DNA of 64,000 bases from Hemileia vastatrix. Taxonomy: Eukaryota > Basidiomycota > Pucciniomycetes > Pucciniales > Zaghouaniaceae. This document shows positions 1-10,168 of this stretch, piece after piece; the first letter of the stretch is position 1, and the number at the start of each line of letters is the position of its first letter. Location of the stretch: assembly GCA_030280995.1 (NCBI GenBank), contig JASXTE010000011.1:17192603-17256602 (forward strand), written 5' to 3'. The translations under genes were made by a program, and so were the position numbers. The notes under the pieces are model-generated. The model had not been told where the DNA came from, made no database searches, and worked only from the letters and a program-made list of their open reading frames with translations.

Positions 1-509
1 AATTTTGATGGATCTCCCTTATTATTAATAGGATTTTAGTGGTTGTTGCTTGTCTAATTATGTTATGGGTCACTAGGGGTATTGATGGAGAGGTCTATTA
101 GTTGTTTGAGGCGTCATTAACATTGTATTGGATGGTACATCAAGGGATTTATTGGGGAACTTAATGTGTATAAAAGGAGGAGGTTTTGTGTCTTGTTTTT
201 CTTCATTCTTTATCACTTCAATTTATCCAATATAACCAAACAAATTACAATACAAATCAATTAGTACTTTTATAAGACTTTTGAATAGTATCTGAAATTA
301 TTGAATCTATTTTTCTACCAACTAAAAAGATTGTAAGCCACATATAAGAATACTGAGAATTATATTACTGAAACCTTTATTCCGAATTATATTTTACTAT
401 TTGTTGGATTTATACTACAGTATTCATATAGGACCATTTAAATCTTCTAGACAAAGACTTTTCAAGCTAGTTCATGTCCATTTAGTTGATATTAGCCTGA
501 CAGAGGGAG
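1..509 (+). other. Unassigned AT-rich sequence, possible LTR fragment
   Basis: No open coding region is recognisable. A TATA-like TATAAAAGG at 169-177 and a terminal TGACA near 498-502 resemble the promoter and the end of a fungal LTR, but no second copy of this stretch was found in the window, so the family is unknown. The purine run GAGGGAG at 503-509 touches the next LTR and could be a remnant polypurine tract. Confidence 0.3.
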
Positions 510-1717
510 TGTCAGCCAGGCTATCTCGGGAGTCCAGTAATTTATACAATAAATTACTGTAATCATATAGAGGAATAACTTTATGTAATTACAAAAAATT
601 ATTAAAATAAAATTATAAATATTTTATGAATAAATAAAATAATTATTATACTTAATTTTATTATTAAATAAATTTTATTATATAAAAAAATATAATATTC
701 TATAATATCATGGCGTAATTTGTGTGTATAAATAAATTATTTAAAATTATATTATAAGTGTAAATTTAACTTACACTGTAATTACAATTTTAATAATAAT
801 ATTTATATAAACTAAGTACAACTCATCATATAATAATATCCATAAGTATTTGGTGCTTCCTTGACCCTTAATTGTATCACTAAAATTTCTAACTTAATTA
901 AAAATTTTTATTTAATATGATTAGATTTAGTTTCTCATGTTAAAAAAGTTCTTTATTTAATTAATTAATTGTTTCAATTAATTTAATCATTAAATTACTT
1001 GGAATAGTTAAAATAATTAAATTACCTTTACTTCTACTGAATGAAGATTATTTAAAAACATAAAAATAATTCCTTTTATTTTAATTATACTTTTTTAACT
1101 ATTTTTATTCCCTCTTTAGAATTCTTTCTCATAGTTCTCATTTTCCATGTTCACGTAGTTATTTTCTATATTAGTTCTATTCTTTTTTAGGAATTTCTGA
1201 TGGGAAAAGATAGTTGTTTAATCACGGGTTTATTTTTATTGTTTTTAATTAAATTCTTTTAATTATTTCTTTCACTTTATTTTACCTTTTTGTAATTATA
1301 TTTGGAACGCTCTAGAAGGTCCTTTTTCCTATAAAAGGGCTTTAGAAACCTCTCTGGTAGATCATCACTTATTATACACTCACTTAAGATAATTTAAATA
1401 TATTACTTTTCTTTATTATTTTTATTAGTTCTATATATCTAATTAAAATACTATCTAAATAACTATAGGTTGCTTTAAGTCTATTATTACTATCATTGAC
1501 TGTTGTGCATTGAATAATAACTATTAATTATAATATACTACAATTTAAATAAGTCTTTACAGTTTTTTTCAACTCTTCAAAACTCTCTCGTCGTCCTCTC
1601 TTCTCAAACTACAAATATTTTAGTTTTATTACTCATACTTATAAGATATTATAGTTTCCTCTCCTCCTGTCCTTTTCCCTCTTCTTTTGCTCCATTCTTC
1701 TAGACGACAGGCCAATA
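510..1717 (+). repeat. LTR of the E4 family, + orientation (solo or 3' LTR)
   Basis: The first several hundred bases match, base by base with scattered changes, the reverse complement of the LTRs at 50816-51989 and 58822-59996. They begin TGTCAGCCAGGCTATCTC and include the AT hairpin CAGTAATTTAT...ATAAATTACTG. A TATAAAAGGGC promoter box lies at 1330-1340, as in E4. The end is placed at GGCCAATA (E4 LTRs end GGCTGATA). No matching 5-bp duplication was found at the two ends, so the right side probably lies in rearranged sequence. Confidence 0.75.
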
Positions 1718-2124
1718 GGCCCTCACAGTGCTTTAATTGCCAGGGATAGCAGTGACATCATCTGGATTGAAGGTCTGTGCACTCCAGTGGATTTCGGTGT
1801 AAGTAAGGGAGGATTTGATGGGTTATTGGACATCACTTACTTACTACAATTCAATTAAACATTATAAAACAGTTATTATCATATATAAATATACTCTAAA
1901 GCATTTATAAATTGATATTGTCTTTATATAAGCTACAACTATATTTTATTTATCTATTTTTCACCACTAGCATGCATAAAAATTCAAATATTGTGAGTTT
2001 ATATTGTGAATAACTATTTTATTAGTCTTCCCCCAAGGTTTAATCACTAAATCATTAATCAATAAGTAGTAGGACCATTAATATTTACTATTAAATCACA
2101 CTTAGTTACTAGCATACACTGACA
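1718..2124 (+). repeat. Truncated LTR of the E3 family, + orientation
   Basis: This stretch is a diverged reverse complement of the E3 LTR (38638-39813). It matches from the GGGCCCTCACAGTGC segment, through the block containing CACTCCAGTGGATTT, to the terminus ACACTGACA. The outer part of the LTR is missing because the E4-family LTR abuts it. Its orientation is opposite to the E3 copies in the nest. Confidence 0.75.
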
Positions 2125-3079
2125 GATGGGGTTGCCATAGGGGGAAGGGTAGAGGTTAATCCTTGAGAGGGTTGTGGTTTGATGGGCAGGGTTTTCAAGA
2201 ATGTAAGGGGAGTGGAATTCCACAGCTGACCCAAGGTGAATGACCAAGCACAATCATCCAGATAATGGGAGGATGGCAAAGTGGGGTGGGTTCTCTAGCT
2301 TTAACTCATGTGTCCATCCACCGTAGGTTGCTGACAGAGAATAGAGATATTGTTGGGAGAACAAGACATCAACACCAGCATGAAAGCAAGGGTGCCAACC
2401 ATGGACAAAGAGGGTAGGTGCTTAAAAGGGGTGAGGCAGCAAGGATTCAAAATTGCAACACAAAAGTCAAGGTGAGTGTTTAGTGGCCATCCAGGCGATG
2501 ATCTAACCACATAGACCATCTTGCCCCGACACCCCCTAGTATATACCACAAATTTTCCAACTGCCTATCAGAGAAAAACGGTCTGTTAATAGATGTTGAT
2601 TTTAGCTTTATGGGAAAATAACTTACCCTCTTTCTGTATTTTATTAATAATTTTTTCTTTAATTATTTTTGCCATTATAAATTGCACATGGTCTTTGTAG
2701 GTTTGCGAAAACAGCATAACAAAACTTCTTAACGGTTACTAGGCCCTTAGAATTTTGGATTTAATGATTGTCTTTCCATGAAGGACAGTATAATAGCTTA
2801 ATGTAATAACACTTCACTAACGCAACTACTATATTTTTTATACAAGCTTCTCAACCAAACAAGTCTCATCGCAATTCATTGAAATCTATAAAATTCTCAA
2901 TATGTAAACTACCTTCTACCATCACCAAATATTTATTCAACCCAAAAAAATAAAGCTACTCAGATATTGGCATAACGCTGTAAAAATCAACTATTTACCA
3001 CCCTGTCTTTAGTTATTGAGATTTCCAAAAATTCATGTTGCATAAAAAAAGTAACAAAAAGCAAAGTGCAACAAATCTA
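2125..3079. other. Intergenic stretch without a recognisable gene
   Basis: From 2125 to about 2580 the DNA is unusually G-rich on the + strand and contains two short ORFs on the - strand (64 and 82 codons) with no motif I recognise. From 2581 to 3079 it is AT-rich and free of long ORFs. It lies downstream of the secreted-protein gene and may contain its 3' UTR and polyadenylation signals. Confidence 0.4.
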
Positions 3080-3899
3080 TTACTGTGTAGTAACGTTGGT
3101 AGGAACGCAGGATTTGCAAGCTACACTCCAACGTAAACGGGCGCGCTATCATTAGCGATTCAAAACAATATAATTAGGCGTGATTTACTTACGGGTAGTT
3201 TTTCTTTCATCTGCTTGTTGACAAAACCAGTTAAATTGCTCGTTTTCACATACATCTGTTTGAATCAACAAAGTTAGAAATGGCACAGTATGTACAGCTA
3301 AGTCATAAAAGCTTGCGGAATTTTTGACGAAAAAATAAAAGTTGTTCTTAACAAAAAATGATTTGCCTATTCAAAAGTGTTGAGGATAGGGCGGGGGTAC
3401 TTCCTTTTGAATAAGCAAATCATTTTTTTGTGGGCGAAACCTTTATTTTTTCATCGAAAATTCCGCAAGATTTTGTGACTTGACTGTACACCTCACCAAA
3501 TGAAAAATGCCTACTTATACTTCCATCTTTGTTGAGAAAGTAAGCCCAGGTACAGCTCACAGTTGTTCGATTGTGTTTTGAGTCGGCTTTACAGTTCTTT
3601 GCGTCTAAAAAAAGAAATTTAGTACTCTGAGTAATAAACCACTATATTATTCGTCAAGAAATACTTACTTCTAATCTCGCAAGTCTGACATCGCATCGGC
3701 TTCGGAGAGGTACATGCTAATTTTTGAAGCATCAGTAGGAATCCCAAACACTCGTTCAAAATTCCGACTTACTGAAGAATTTTTTATCCGGGTTTTGCAT
3801 ATAGCCGGTGCAATCAATATTCTCAGGAGCTGGTGAAGAAACTGAAAGGGATATGCCTATCAAGAAAGGAATTAGAAGAATAGCACTGATGAAAATCAT
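3080..3899 (-). CDS. Small secreted cysteine-rich protein, five exons (candidate effector-type protein)
   Basis: Inferred exons on the - strand: 3899-3773, 3716-3669, 3604-3521, 3255-3193 and 3120-3080, total 363 nt (120 residues plus TAA). All four introns are GT-AG (three GTAAGT donors, one GTATAAGT) and all are phase 1, so the frame stays open throughout. Branch-like motifs (CTGATG, ACTAA, CTAAC, CTAATG) precede the acceptors. The protein starts with a hydrophobic signal peptide of about 22 residues after ATG 3899; the mature part has ten cysteines, including MRCQTC, FNWFCQ and PCKSC, enough for five disulfides. Read without splicing it looks frameshifted, but introns explain every stop. 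A TATA-like box lies about 55 bp upstream. Intron 3 (265 bp) holds a MITE; without it the intron would be about 71 bp, like the others (56, 64, 72 bp). The size, signal peptide and Cys pattern resemble the small secreted proteins of rust fungi. I cannot assign a function, and effector status is only inference. Confidence 0.75.
3295..3486. mobile_element. Mariner/Tc1-like MITE inside intron 3 of the secreted-protein gene
   Basis: Two arms of roughly 85 bp are imperfect inverted repeats separated by a loop of about 25 bp. The outer ends read CAGCTAAGTCATAAAAGC on the left and, on the complementary strand, CAGTCAAGTCACAAAATC on the right. Both ends are flanked by TA (3293-3294 and 3487-3488), the target duplication of Tc1/mariner transposons. 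There is no coding capacity, so it would need a transposase in trans. The family is inferred from TA plus CAG termini only. Confidence 0.7.
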
Positions 3900-3951
3900 G
3901 TTGAAATTGTAGATTAAAAGCCTGCTGTGGAATTTAAGGAAATAACATCCG

Positions 3952-3960
3952 CCTTTTTAT
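3952..3960 (-). promoter_or_regulatory. TATA-like box of the secreted-protein gene
   Basis: On the - strand the sequence reads ATAAAAAGG, about 55 bp upstream of the ATG at 3899. The position suits a fungal core promoter. No other element was identified. Confidence 0.45.
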
Positions 3961-3962
3961 GC

Positions 3963-4286
3963 TCTCAAAATTTTACGGTTAAGTATAAGTTTAAATATAC
4001 ATTTTCAAGTAAAACGTTAAAATGTACGTTATACAATATTGTACACGTCAATAAATAGAATATATGTTTAACTTTCTATTGTCTAAATATAACAACTATA
4101 TTTACAATATTACAGAGATCAACGTTAATAGACTTTAGTGTCTTATCCTTATATAACTTTCTCATCAATCTTTCTTATTTAAGCCGTGAGATAATCTTCG
4201 TGAGATACTGATTGACAACTCCCCCACATGGAGAAGACATAAAAATGAAAAAAATCATGAAAGGAAAATAAGGGGAGATGATTGTG
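3963..4286. other. AT-rich intergenic stretch, no feature seen
   Basis: Upstream region of the secreted-protein gene up to a solo copia LTR. No ORF or RNA gene was recognised. Confidence 0.5.
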
Positions 4287-4401
4287 TAGCACGGTGTCAG
4301 CCTGTAGAACTCCGGAAAGAACCGGAGAACAGGGGACGCCACGACTACAAACTATATACATTTGCACACATAACTAAGCACATAGTCCTCGTGACTTAAC
4401 A
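4287..4401 (-). repeat. Solo LTR of copia-2 family
   Basis: 115 bp closely matching the core LTR at 9918-10031, beginning TAGCACGGTGTCAGCCTG and ending CTCGTGACTTAACA in + orientation. No internal copia sequence follows. The flanks do not give a convincing target duplication (ATTGTG on the left, GATTA on the right). Confidence 0.75.
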
Positions 4402-4562
4402 GATTATAGAGAATGATGCCTTGCAGAACCAGGGTGTTATGGGTAATCTATCCCACAAGTGTCAGGAAACATAATTAGAGATGGATTAGCTTATTAACCG
4501 TAGTGATGGCAAATACATAAAAACGTGTATATATATATTCTGTATAACTAATGGTTAACATT

Positions 4563-4751
4563 TATGGTAGCAGTGTCAGCGCTTCGTCCGGAGTGAACCA
4601 CAATTTTCCATTACTCACCTATGGTAGCAGTGCCAGCGCTTCGTCCGGAGTGAACCGGAGTTAGACGCGTTGGCTGTACCATAGGTTTTATACCAGACAA
4701 ACTAGGTACATAACACATAATCACTAAGTATATTAAGTTCCATACATAACA
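4563..4751 (-). repeat. 3' LTR of copia-1 with extra 57-bp terminal piece
   Basis: The core LTR is 4620-4751 (132 bp), matching 9602-9733. Between the core and the target duplication lie a 20-bp spacer (4600-4619) and a second copy of the last 37 bp of the LTR (4563-4599, beginning TATGGTAGCAGTGTCAGCGC). Because the ACATT duplication sits outside this extra piece, the element integrated with an already extended end. Confidence 0.85.
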
Positions 4752-4907
4752 CCCCCCCTCTTAGTGATTTCCCAACTACCGTGTAATTAAAAGAAAGTTA
4801 ACCAACCTCAGAACAATAAAAAGAAAGAGAAAACAAAGAAATTGATAGAAAAGAAATGCCAAAATAAATATATATGCCAATATATATATATATATATTTT
4901 TTTTTTT

Positions 4908-6449
4908 TTAATATACACCAAGTAGATGTCTCTTTTCTTTCCACACATTTGGACCAAGATTTTTTGTCAAGAGATCGGCTAGTTGATTGTTAGGCAAAAC
5001 CCATTCAATTTTAATTTCTTGTCTATGCACATGCTCGTTAACAAAATAAAAATCCCTGTCAACATGTCTGCAGCGCTTGTCAGAAGGGTTGTCAGTGGCT
5101 GCTACGATTGCTCCCTTATTATTGCAATACAAGTTAGTTGGGCCATGACATAGATCCACTTCCCTCAGTAGGTTTCTCATCCATAGAGCTTGACGAGTAG
5201 CATTGGACATCACCATTAATTCTGAGTGTAGTGATGCTGTAGCCACACGTGTTTGACGTTTGGATTGCCATAGAATGAGGCATCCATTGACTTGTAAGAT
5301 GTGACCTCCTGTTGCTCTAGCAAATTCTCCGCCCCATGTTGCATCACAGTACACTTCAGTTGATGGCATTTGGTTGAAAGTTGGGAATAGATGTAATTTC
5401 AAATCTTTTGTGAACTGTAAATATCTAAGTAAATGATTCAGCGCTTCCCATTCAACTTTACCTGGTCTTGATGCATGTCTTTCCAGGAAGTTGACAGGAA
5501 ACGCTAGATCAGGCCTAGATCCAGCCACCAGATATGATAATGAGCCAATTATAGATAAGAATTTCAATGGGTGAAGGGCAGTATGAGTCTTTTCTTTGAG
5601 GGACTTAAGAGACAGGCCACTGGGGAGAGGGGAAGTTGATGTCAAATGTGCTGGGTTGTGTTCATTAAGGATCTTGTTTACCAGCGCGGGTTGATAAATA
5701 GTGAAACCTTTATCACATCTGGAAATAGCCAAACCCACAATTGAAGAGATACCATCGTTCCATTTTACTTTCAAGGCCTTACCCATATCATTTTCCAATT
5801 CCATCAATATATCACTATCACTCCCGACTACCACACCATCATCAACATGTATCCAAAGCATACCTTTTTTACCATGTTTAGATAAAACATATACACTTGA
5901 GTCTTGATTGCTGGAGACGTAACCTAACCTGGCAAGAATACCATTCAGATGCTTCCACCAGCATCTGGCCGCTTGTTTGGTGCCATACAGGGCTTTTTTG
6001 AGCCTGCAGACAAGCATTGGATTGGAAGTGTTGTACCCCTCAGGCTGGCGAATGTAGATTTCTTTGTCTATTTCACTGTGAAGGTATGCTGCAGTGACAT
6101 CAAAAGTTTTAATTGGCCAATTATATGTAGCAGCTAAGGTGAGGATTAAACATAGGGAGGCAAAAGTGGCAGTAGGTGCAAGAGTTTCGTGGAAGTCAAC
6201 ACCGGCTATTTGTTTGAAGCCTTGCGCAACATAACGCGCCTTATGTTTGATAATCTTGCCAAATTCATCTCTTTTAAGGGCAAATACCCATCTTGCTCCT
6301 GTGACTGTTTTACCTTCCAGAAGGGGTACAAGATCCCATACATTCATGTGAGACATATTGGATAGCTCTTGATCACATGCTGCCTTCCATAAATCAGCAT
6401 CAGGTCTCTTCATTGCTTGATTATATGTTCGTGGAAGGCAGTCCGACAA
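4908..6449 (-). pseudogene. copia-1 reverse transcriptase and RNase H region
   Basis: 513 codons remain open to the natural end of pol. The N-terminal part has the copia RT signature (WKAACDQEL, VFALKRDEFG, VTAAYLHSEI) and the catalytic HVDDGVVVG motif near residue 205. The RNase H part has CDATWGGE, the LHSELM motif and the C-terminal ADLLTKNLGP. The start coordinate is only the first Met after an in-frame TAA; the coding frame continues upstream into the linker and integrase pieces. The RT catalytic Asp pair is intact, but stops elsewhere in the polyprotein make the element non-autonomous. Confidence 0.85.
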
Positions 6450-6548
6450 ATCATTGGAGTTTTTTTCAATATAATCAACTAGAGCATCTTGAGTGGCGAT
6501 TGTTTCTTCAGCAGTAAAGTCACCAAATTTTAAAGAATTGAAAATAAA

Positions 6549-6809
6549 TTATAAATCACCTTTGGCAGTAGGTCTACCTGAATATTCAGTAGAAAGGATT
6601 TTGTTCTCAGTCTCTTCACCTTCAGGAATGAAATCGGCCATGGCCGATTGGAAAAAACTGTTAGTTTCTGGATGCCAAAAAATCCATCCCTTTCCACCAT
6701 TCAAAAAACCAACGACACGGCATCTCATTGCTTGTACCTCCATTTTAGTCCTTTTTTTAGAAGGGATATGGACATATGCCCATTGCCCAAAAATTTTAAT
6801 TGGGGACAA
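6549..6809 (-). pseudogene. copia-1 post-integrase SH3-like linker
   Basis: 86 codons matching the segment that follows the copia integrase core (KIFGQWAYVHIPSKKRTK, then CRVVGFLNGGKGWIFWHP), an SH3-like fold linking integrase to RT. It ends at an in-frame TAA at about 6549, after which the same frame runs on into the RT region. It is separated from the integrase core by a frame-shifted stretch (about 6810-6990), where the conserved TVNETIGEIART helix is readable in another frame. Confidence 0.7.
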
Positions 6810-6962
6810 ATCTGCTATGTGAAAAAATTATTTGGTATGGGGTAGAATCAGTGACACAAACATTTGGGAGTCTATTGTGGACATATGATGCCCAACAGTA
6901 CACCATGGTCCAAAGGGTAGGTGGTAAATTTGAGGCAAGCAATATAGTTCTTGCTATTTCCC

Positions 6963-7838
6963 CTATTGTTTCATTGACCGTTTTGCTAATCCATTTTGTT
7001 CATGGTGGTAGGGCATTGAATGTTCATGAAGAATTCCGTTGTTAGATAGAAACATATAAAAATTATTGTTCATATACTCCTTTCCATTATCATTGCGCAG
7101 GATTTCCATGTGACAGTTGGTGAAATTCTCCATCCTATTCTTAAAATTGATAAAAGCATCAAAAACATCAGATTTCTTTTTTAAAATGAATACCTCTCCA
7201 TAGGATGAGAAAGATTCTCTGAAAGTTGCCACATAAATTTTGCCCTCACTTGTAATGTCCACCATGGGCCCCACTAAATAAGAGACTATTAGGTCAATCA
7301 GACTGTGATCTCGATTATTAGCAATGCGGGTAGTGCGGCATTTGCTCTTGGACACAGCACAAATGTCACAATGCAATTTACACCATAGAACATTTGAAGG
7401 CACATTGGTGCATAACCCTAACTTGGCAATACGTTGTAAAACCCTGATACTCATATGGCCTAGTCTACGGTGCCAGTCCATTATTGAATTAGGCACGGCC
7501 TTGGGGTAAGGAATGTGAGGTATTGTTGATGGAGGAACAAAAGGTGCAGGTAGGGTAGCAGACAATAAAGAATTAAAGTAATTAATTGCAAAGGATGTTA
7601 AATCTAGTGTACATGGATAGACTAGGTTTACAGTCCATTTGAGTTCATGTGAAGATAGTGGAGCAGCAAGTAAAATTTTAGAATCTTTAGAAATTATGAA
7701 ATCATGAGAATCATTCAAAGTTAAAGAAAAATTATGGCGTAACAAATCATAAGGGGAGATAAGTGTTGATTTAGCTTTGTCACAATAAAAAACATTTTTA
7801 ATATTAATTAAACGTTCTTCGTGTCCTTTAATTATCAT
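6963..7838 (-). pseudogene. copia-1 GAG-pre-integrase and integrase core
   Basis: 291 codons. It contains the GAG-pre-integrase zinc region with WHRRLGHMS and CDICAVSKSK, then an integrase core with the RNDNGKEYMNN motif (second catalytic Asp) and EQNGLA. The usual first catalytic Asp position reads SYLVGPM, without the Asp. A frameshift falls directly on the NG-x-A-E-R motif with the catalytic Glu, so the core is probably dead. Confidence 0.8.
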
Positions 7839-8132
7839 ATCTCTGTATCCCGTAATAAAAGCAGCAGCTGAATCAGTTGCCGTCTTGACTGAAATTGGTG
7901 TCTGTCACTTTTGGAAGTTTGAGAGAAGACGTACATCTCCAGTGACATGATGCGTGGCACCAGTGTCAAAAATACCTTTAGTTCTACCTGCATCCAGGAC
8001 ATTCAACCACTCTTCACTACCAAGGTCAAGTTCATTCAGAGAAGTTGTCAGGATGTCTAGAGCAGAGGAATCAATTTCATTCAGTTGTACTTTGGAAGAT
8101 GATTGTTTCCCCTTTTTGTCAGTGAGGTTGCG

Positions 8133-8636
8133 TCAAATTTGATTAACTGCAGATCTAGCTTGTTGAAGGCGGGCTTTGCGTTGCGCCCAAACTTCAGAAT
8201 TGAAGCCTGAGCCATTGCCATTGTAAGGACAATTGCAAAAAAGGTGTTCTGTAGAGTGACATAGATCACAGGAGAGTCGACGGTCAGCTGGACAATAACT
8301 GTCCATCTTTCCACATCTAAAGGCTAGTGAAGAGACTTCTCCCTCCACTGAAGTTTACATAGCTGTGGAAGTGATGGAAGAAGATGTTAAAGAGTTTTTA
8401 AACATGTTTTGGAGAGCCGTCAGCATATCCTCATATGATGGTTGGGCAATGTCTTTGCATAGCTCAAAATGTCTGTTGAGTTCCATAGAAAGATTTTCCA
8501 CTGAAGGAGGCAACAGCAATTGGAGAAGCATGGCTCCTAGTTCATCATAACCAAGACAGAAGCCCGAAAGCTTCAACAAATCCAAAATATTTATTATGTT
8601 GTTGGCATGGGACATGGGATCAATGAAAGGACACAA
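8133..8636 (-). pseudogene. copia-1 gag C-terminal half with zinc knuckle
   Basis: Two pieces in the same frame, 8636-8355 and 8348-8133, separated by one TAA. The upstream piece is a helical UBN2/retro-gag type segment (LPPSVENLSMELNRHFEL). The downstream piece holds a CCHC zinc knuckle, CDLCHSTEHLFCNC, with CX2CX4HX4C spacing, which would bind the RNA genome in the capsid. Confidence 0.75.
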
Positions 8637-9080
8637 TTTTATTTTGAAAAGGTCATTAAAGAGGGCTATACAGGATGTGTGAGTTGTAGTTTCAAATTTA
8701 GAGGAAAGGACATTGTACGCATGAAAACACGTTGTGCCAACCTCAATAAAACCTTGTAATTTTTATTCGATTGTGAAGTATATTATATGCCAACACATCT
8801 CGTCCTCAAAAGCACCAGTCGCATCTGTGATGGCATTGACATCAGTTGTGTACTTCGTCAATATGACACGTCATTGCATAAACAAGGTAATACTTTTAAA
8901 CCAGGTTTGCCAATTTGAGCCGTCAGCCTTAAGTTTTGGAATATGTCTCACTTGAGCCAGGATATCGTTGATAACTTTGCTGCAATCCTTGCCTTTGTAT
9001 ACAGAGATTGGAACCTCTGGTTGTGGTCTCATGGATGTGGACATGTTCAAAGATGGTATGATATGGTGAGGAGGTGGCGA

Positions 9081-9374
9081 TTATCGATTAAGGGGTTGTT
9101 GTTTAAGTGGGGAAGAAGGGTTGGAGTTTAATTTATGCGGAAATGGAGAAGGGTCAAAAAAAGGTTTAGCAGTGTCACCACTGTAAAAAGATATTGGCAA
9201 AACAGTGTCAGAGAATGAACGGGAGCGTCGTCTGTCGCGTTTGGTGATGTTTGGAGGAGTGGAAAAGTGGAGAGGTAAGTCAAGATTTTTAAGTTTGCAG
9301 GTAAGAGCGGGTCGGTTGCATTGTAGTTTTGGTCTAGGTTGGAATGGGTAAGATATATTAGGGTTTAAAGGCAT
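9081..9374 (-). pseudogene. copia-1 gag N-terminus
   Basis: 97 codons from ATG 9374, Pro- and basic-rich (RDRRRSRSFS). It is in the same frame as the downstream gag-pol pieces. No domain is recognised. It is taken as the N-terminus because it is the first ATG-started frame after the 5' LTR and about 230 bp of leader. Confidence 0.55.
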
Positions 9375-9601
9375 GAATTAAATGCCAGGCAGGGAGGTAG
9401 TTTTCTTAAAAAAATTTTTGGAGATGAGTCGGATGCCAAGAATTAATTGAGCGAATCAAGATTTGGATGTTAAGAATTAATTGAACACCACAATAAGCAT
9501 AGGCACTTTTAAAGAGGGACAAACTCGGGGCACACATTCAGTTCCGGGAATTTACAAGATTGAGAATACTGCTAGTTTCTAATCAGGGACAGCCCATAAC
9601 C

Positions 9602-9733
9602 TATGGTAGCAGTGTCAGCGCTTCGTCCGGAGTGAACCAGAGTTAGATGCGTTGGCTGTACCATAGGTTTTATACCAGAAAAACTAGGTACATAACAAAT
9701 AATCACTAAGTATATTAAGTTCCATACATAACA
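9602..9733 (-). repeat. 5' LTR of copia-1
   Basis: 132 bp beginning TATGGTAGCAG and ending CATACATAACA in + orientation, followed by the ACATT duplication. Internal inverted repeat: CTATGGTAGCAG near one end pairs with CTGTACCATAG. Next to it on the internal side (- strand) the sequence GGTTATGGGCTGTCCC occupies the primer-binding position. The extra 57-bp piece of the 3' LTR is absent here. Confidence 0.85.
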
Positions 9734-9859
9734 ACATTCATTGATTAGGAAATATTAACTATTTACATTCTTCTTATTTGACTCATACACCTGTATGAGT
9801 ACAGACTTTACTGTCGCACCACTAAACTTCTGAATTAGGAAAAATCATAACTATTATTG

Positions 9860-10031
9860 TAGCATGGTTTCAGTCTGTAGAACTCCGGAAAGAACCTAAA
9901 CTTCATTACTTTACTTTTAGCACGGTGTCAACCTGTAGAACTCCAGAAAGAACCGGAGAACAGGGACACCGCGACTACAGACTATATACATTTGCACACA
10001 TCACTAAGTACATAGTCCTAGTGACTTAACA
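9860..10031 (-). repeat. 3' LTR of copia-2 with extra terminal piece
   Basis: The core LTR is 9918-10031 (114 bp, ends GTGACTTAACA next to TCCCCCCCA, the complement of a polypurine tract). Outside it lie a 21-bp spacer (9897-9917) and a second 37-bp copy of the LTR terminus (9860-9896, starting TAGCATGG). This is the same architecture as copia-1, although the LTR sequences differ between the families. Confidence 0.8.
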
Positions 10032-10168
10032 TCCCCCCCACCTAGTTATGAAAAATTATACTGATATCCCCCCCATGAAAACATAACCAACTCCAAAAGA
10101 AAAAAGAAATAAAAAGAAATAAGAGAAATAAGAAAAAAAAGAAAAGAAAGAAAAGAAAAGTAACCCCA

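Larger units (their letters stand above)
4558..9738 (-). mobile_element. Ty1/copia retrotransposon copia-1, decayed, with 5-bp target duplication
   Basis: The element is flanked by ACATT on both sides (4558-4562 and 9734-9738), a 5-bp target duplication. In the - orientation the 5' LTR (9733-9602) is followed by gag and pol in the copia order protease-integrase-RT-RNase H, then a polypurine tract (GAGGGGGGGTG next to 4752) and the 3' LTR (4751-4563). The recognisable ORF pieces from 9374 to 4908 all share one reading frame, so the ancestor had a single gag-pol polyprotein of about 1,490 codons, now broken by stops and two compensating frameshifts near 6990 and 6810. The LTRs are very short (132 bp) and the 3' copy carries a 57-bp extension. 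Confidence 0.9.

Noticed and set aside
3061..3120. Alternative acceptor for the last intron at ACACAG (about 3082)
   Set aside because: It gives a hydrophobic tail lacking paired cysteines. The acceptor at 3121 (GTGTAG) gives a 72-bp intron and a short tail ending soon after PCKSC, more consistent with the gene.
3669..3899. Reading of the secreted-protein gene as a frameshifted pseudogene
   Set aside because: The in-frame TGA and later TAG lie inside or at the edge of introns with canonical GTAAGT donors and branch-acceptor pairs; splicing restores one open frame across all five exons.
5701..6137. Short + strand ORFs over copia-1 (62-68 codons)
   Set aside because: They are mirror frames of the conserved RT/RNase H coding strand and have no motifs.
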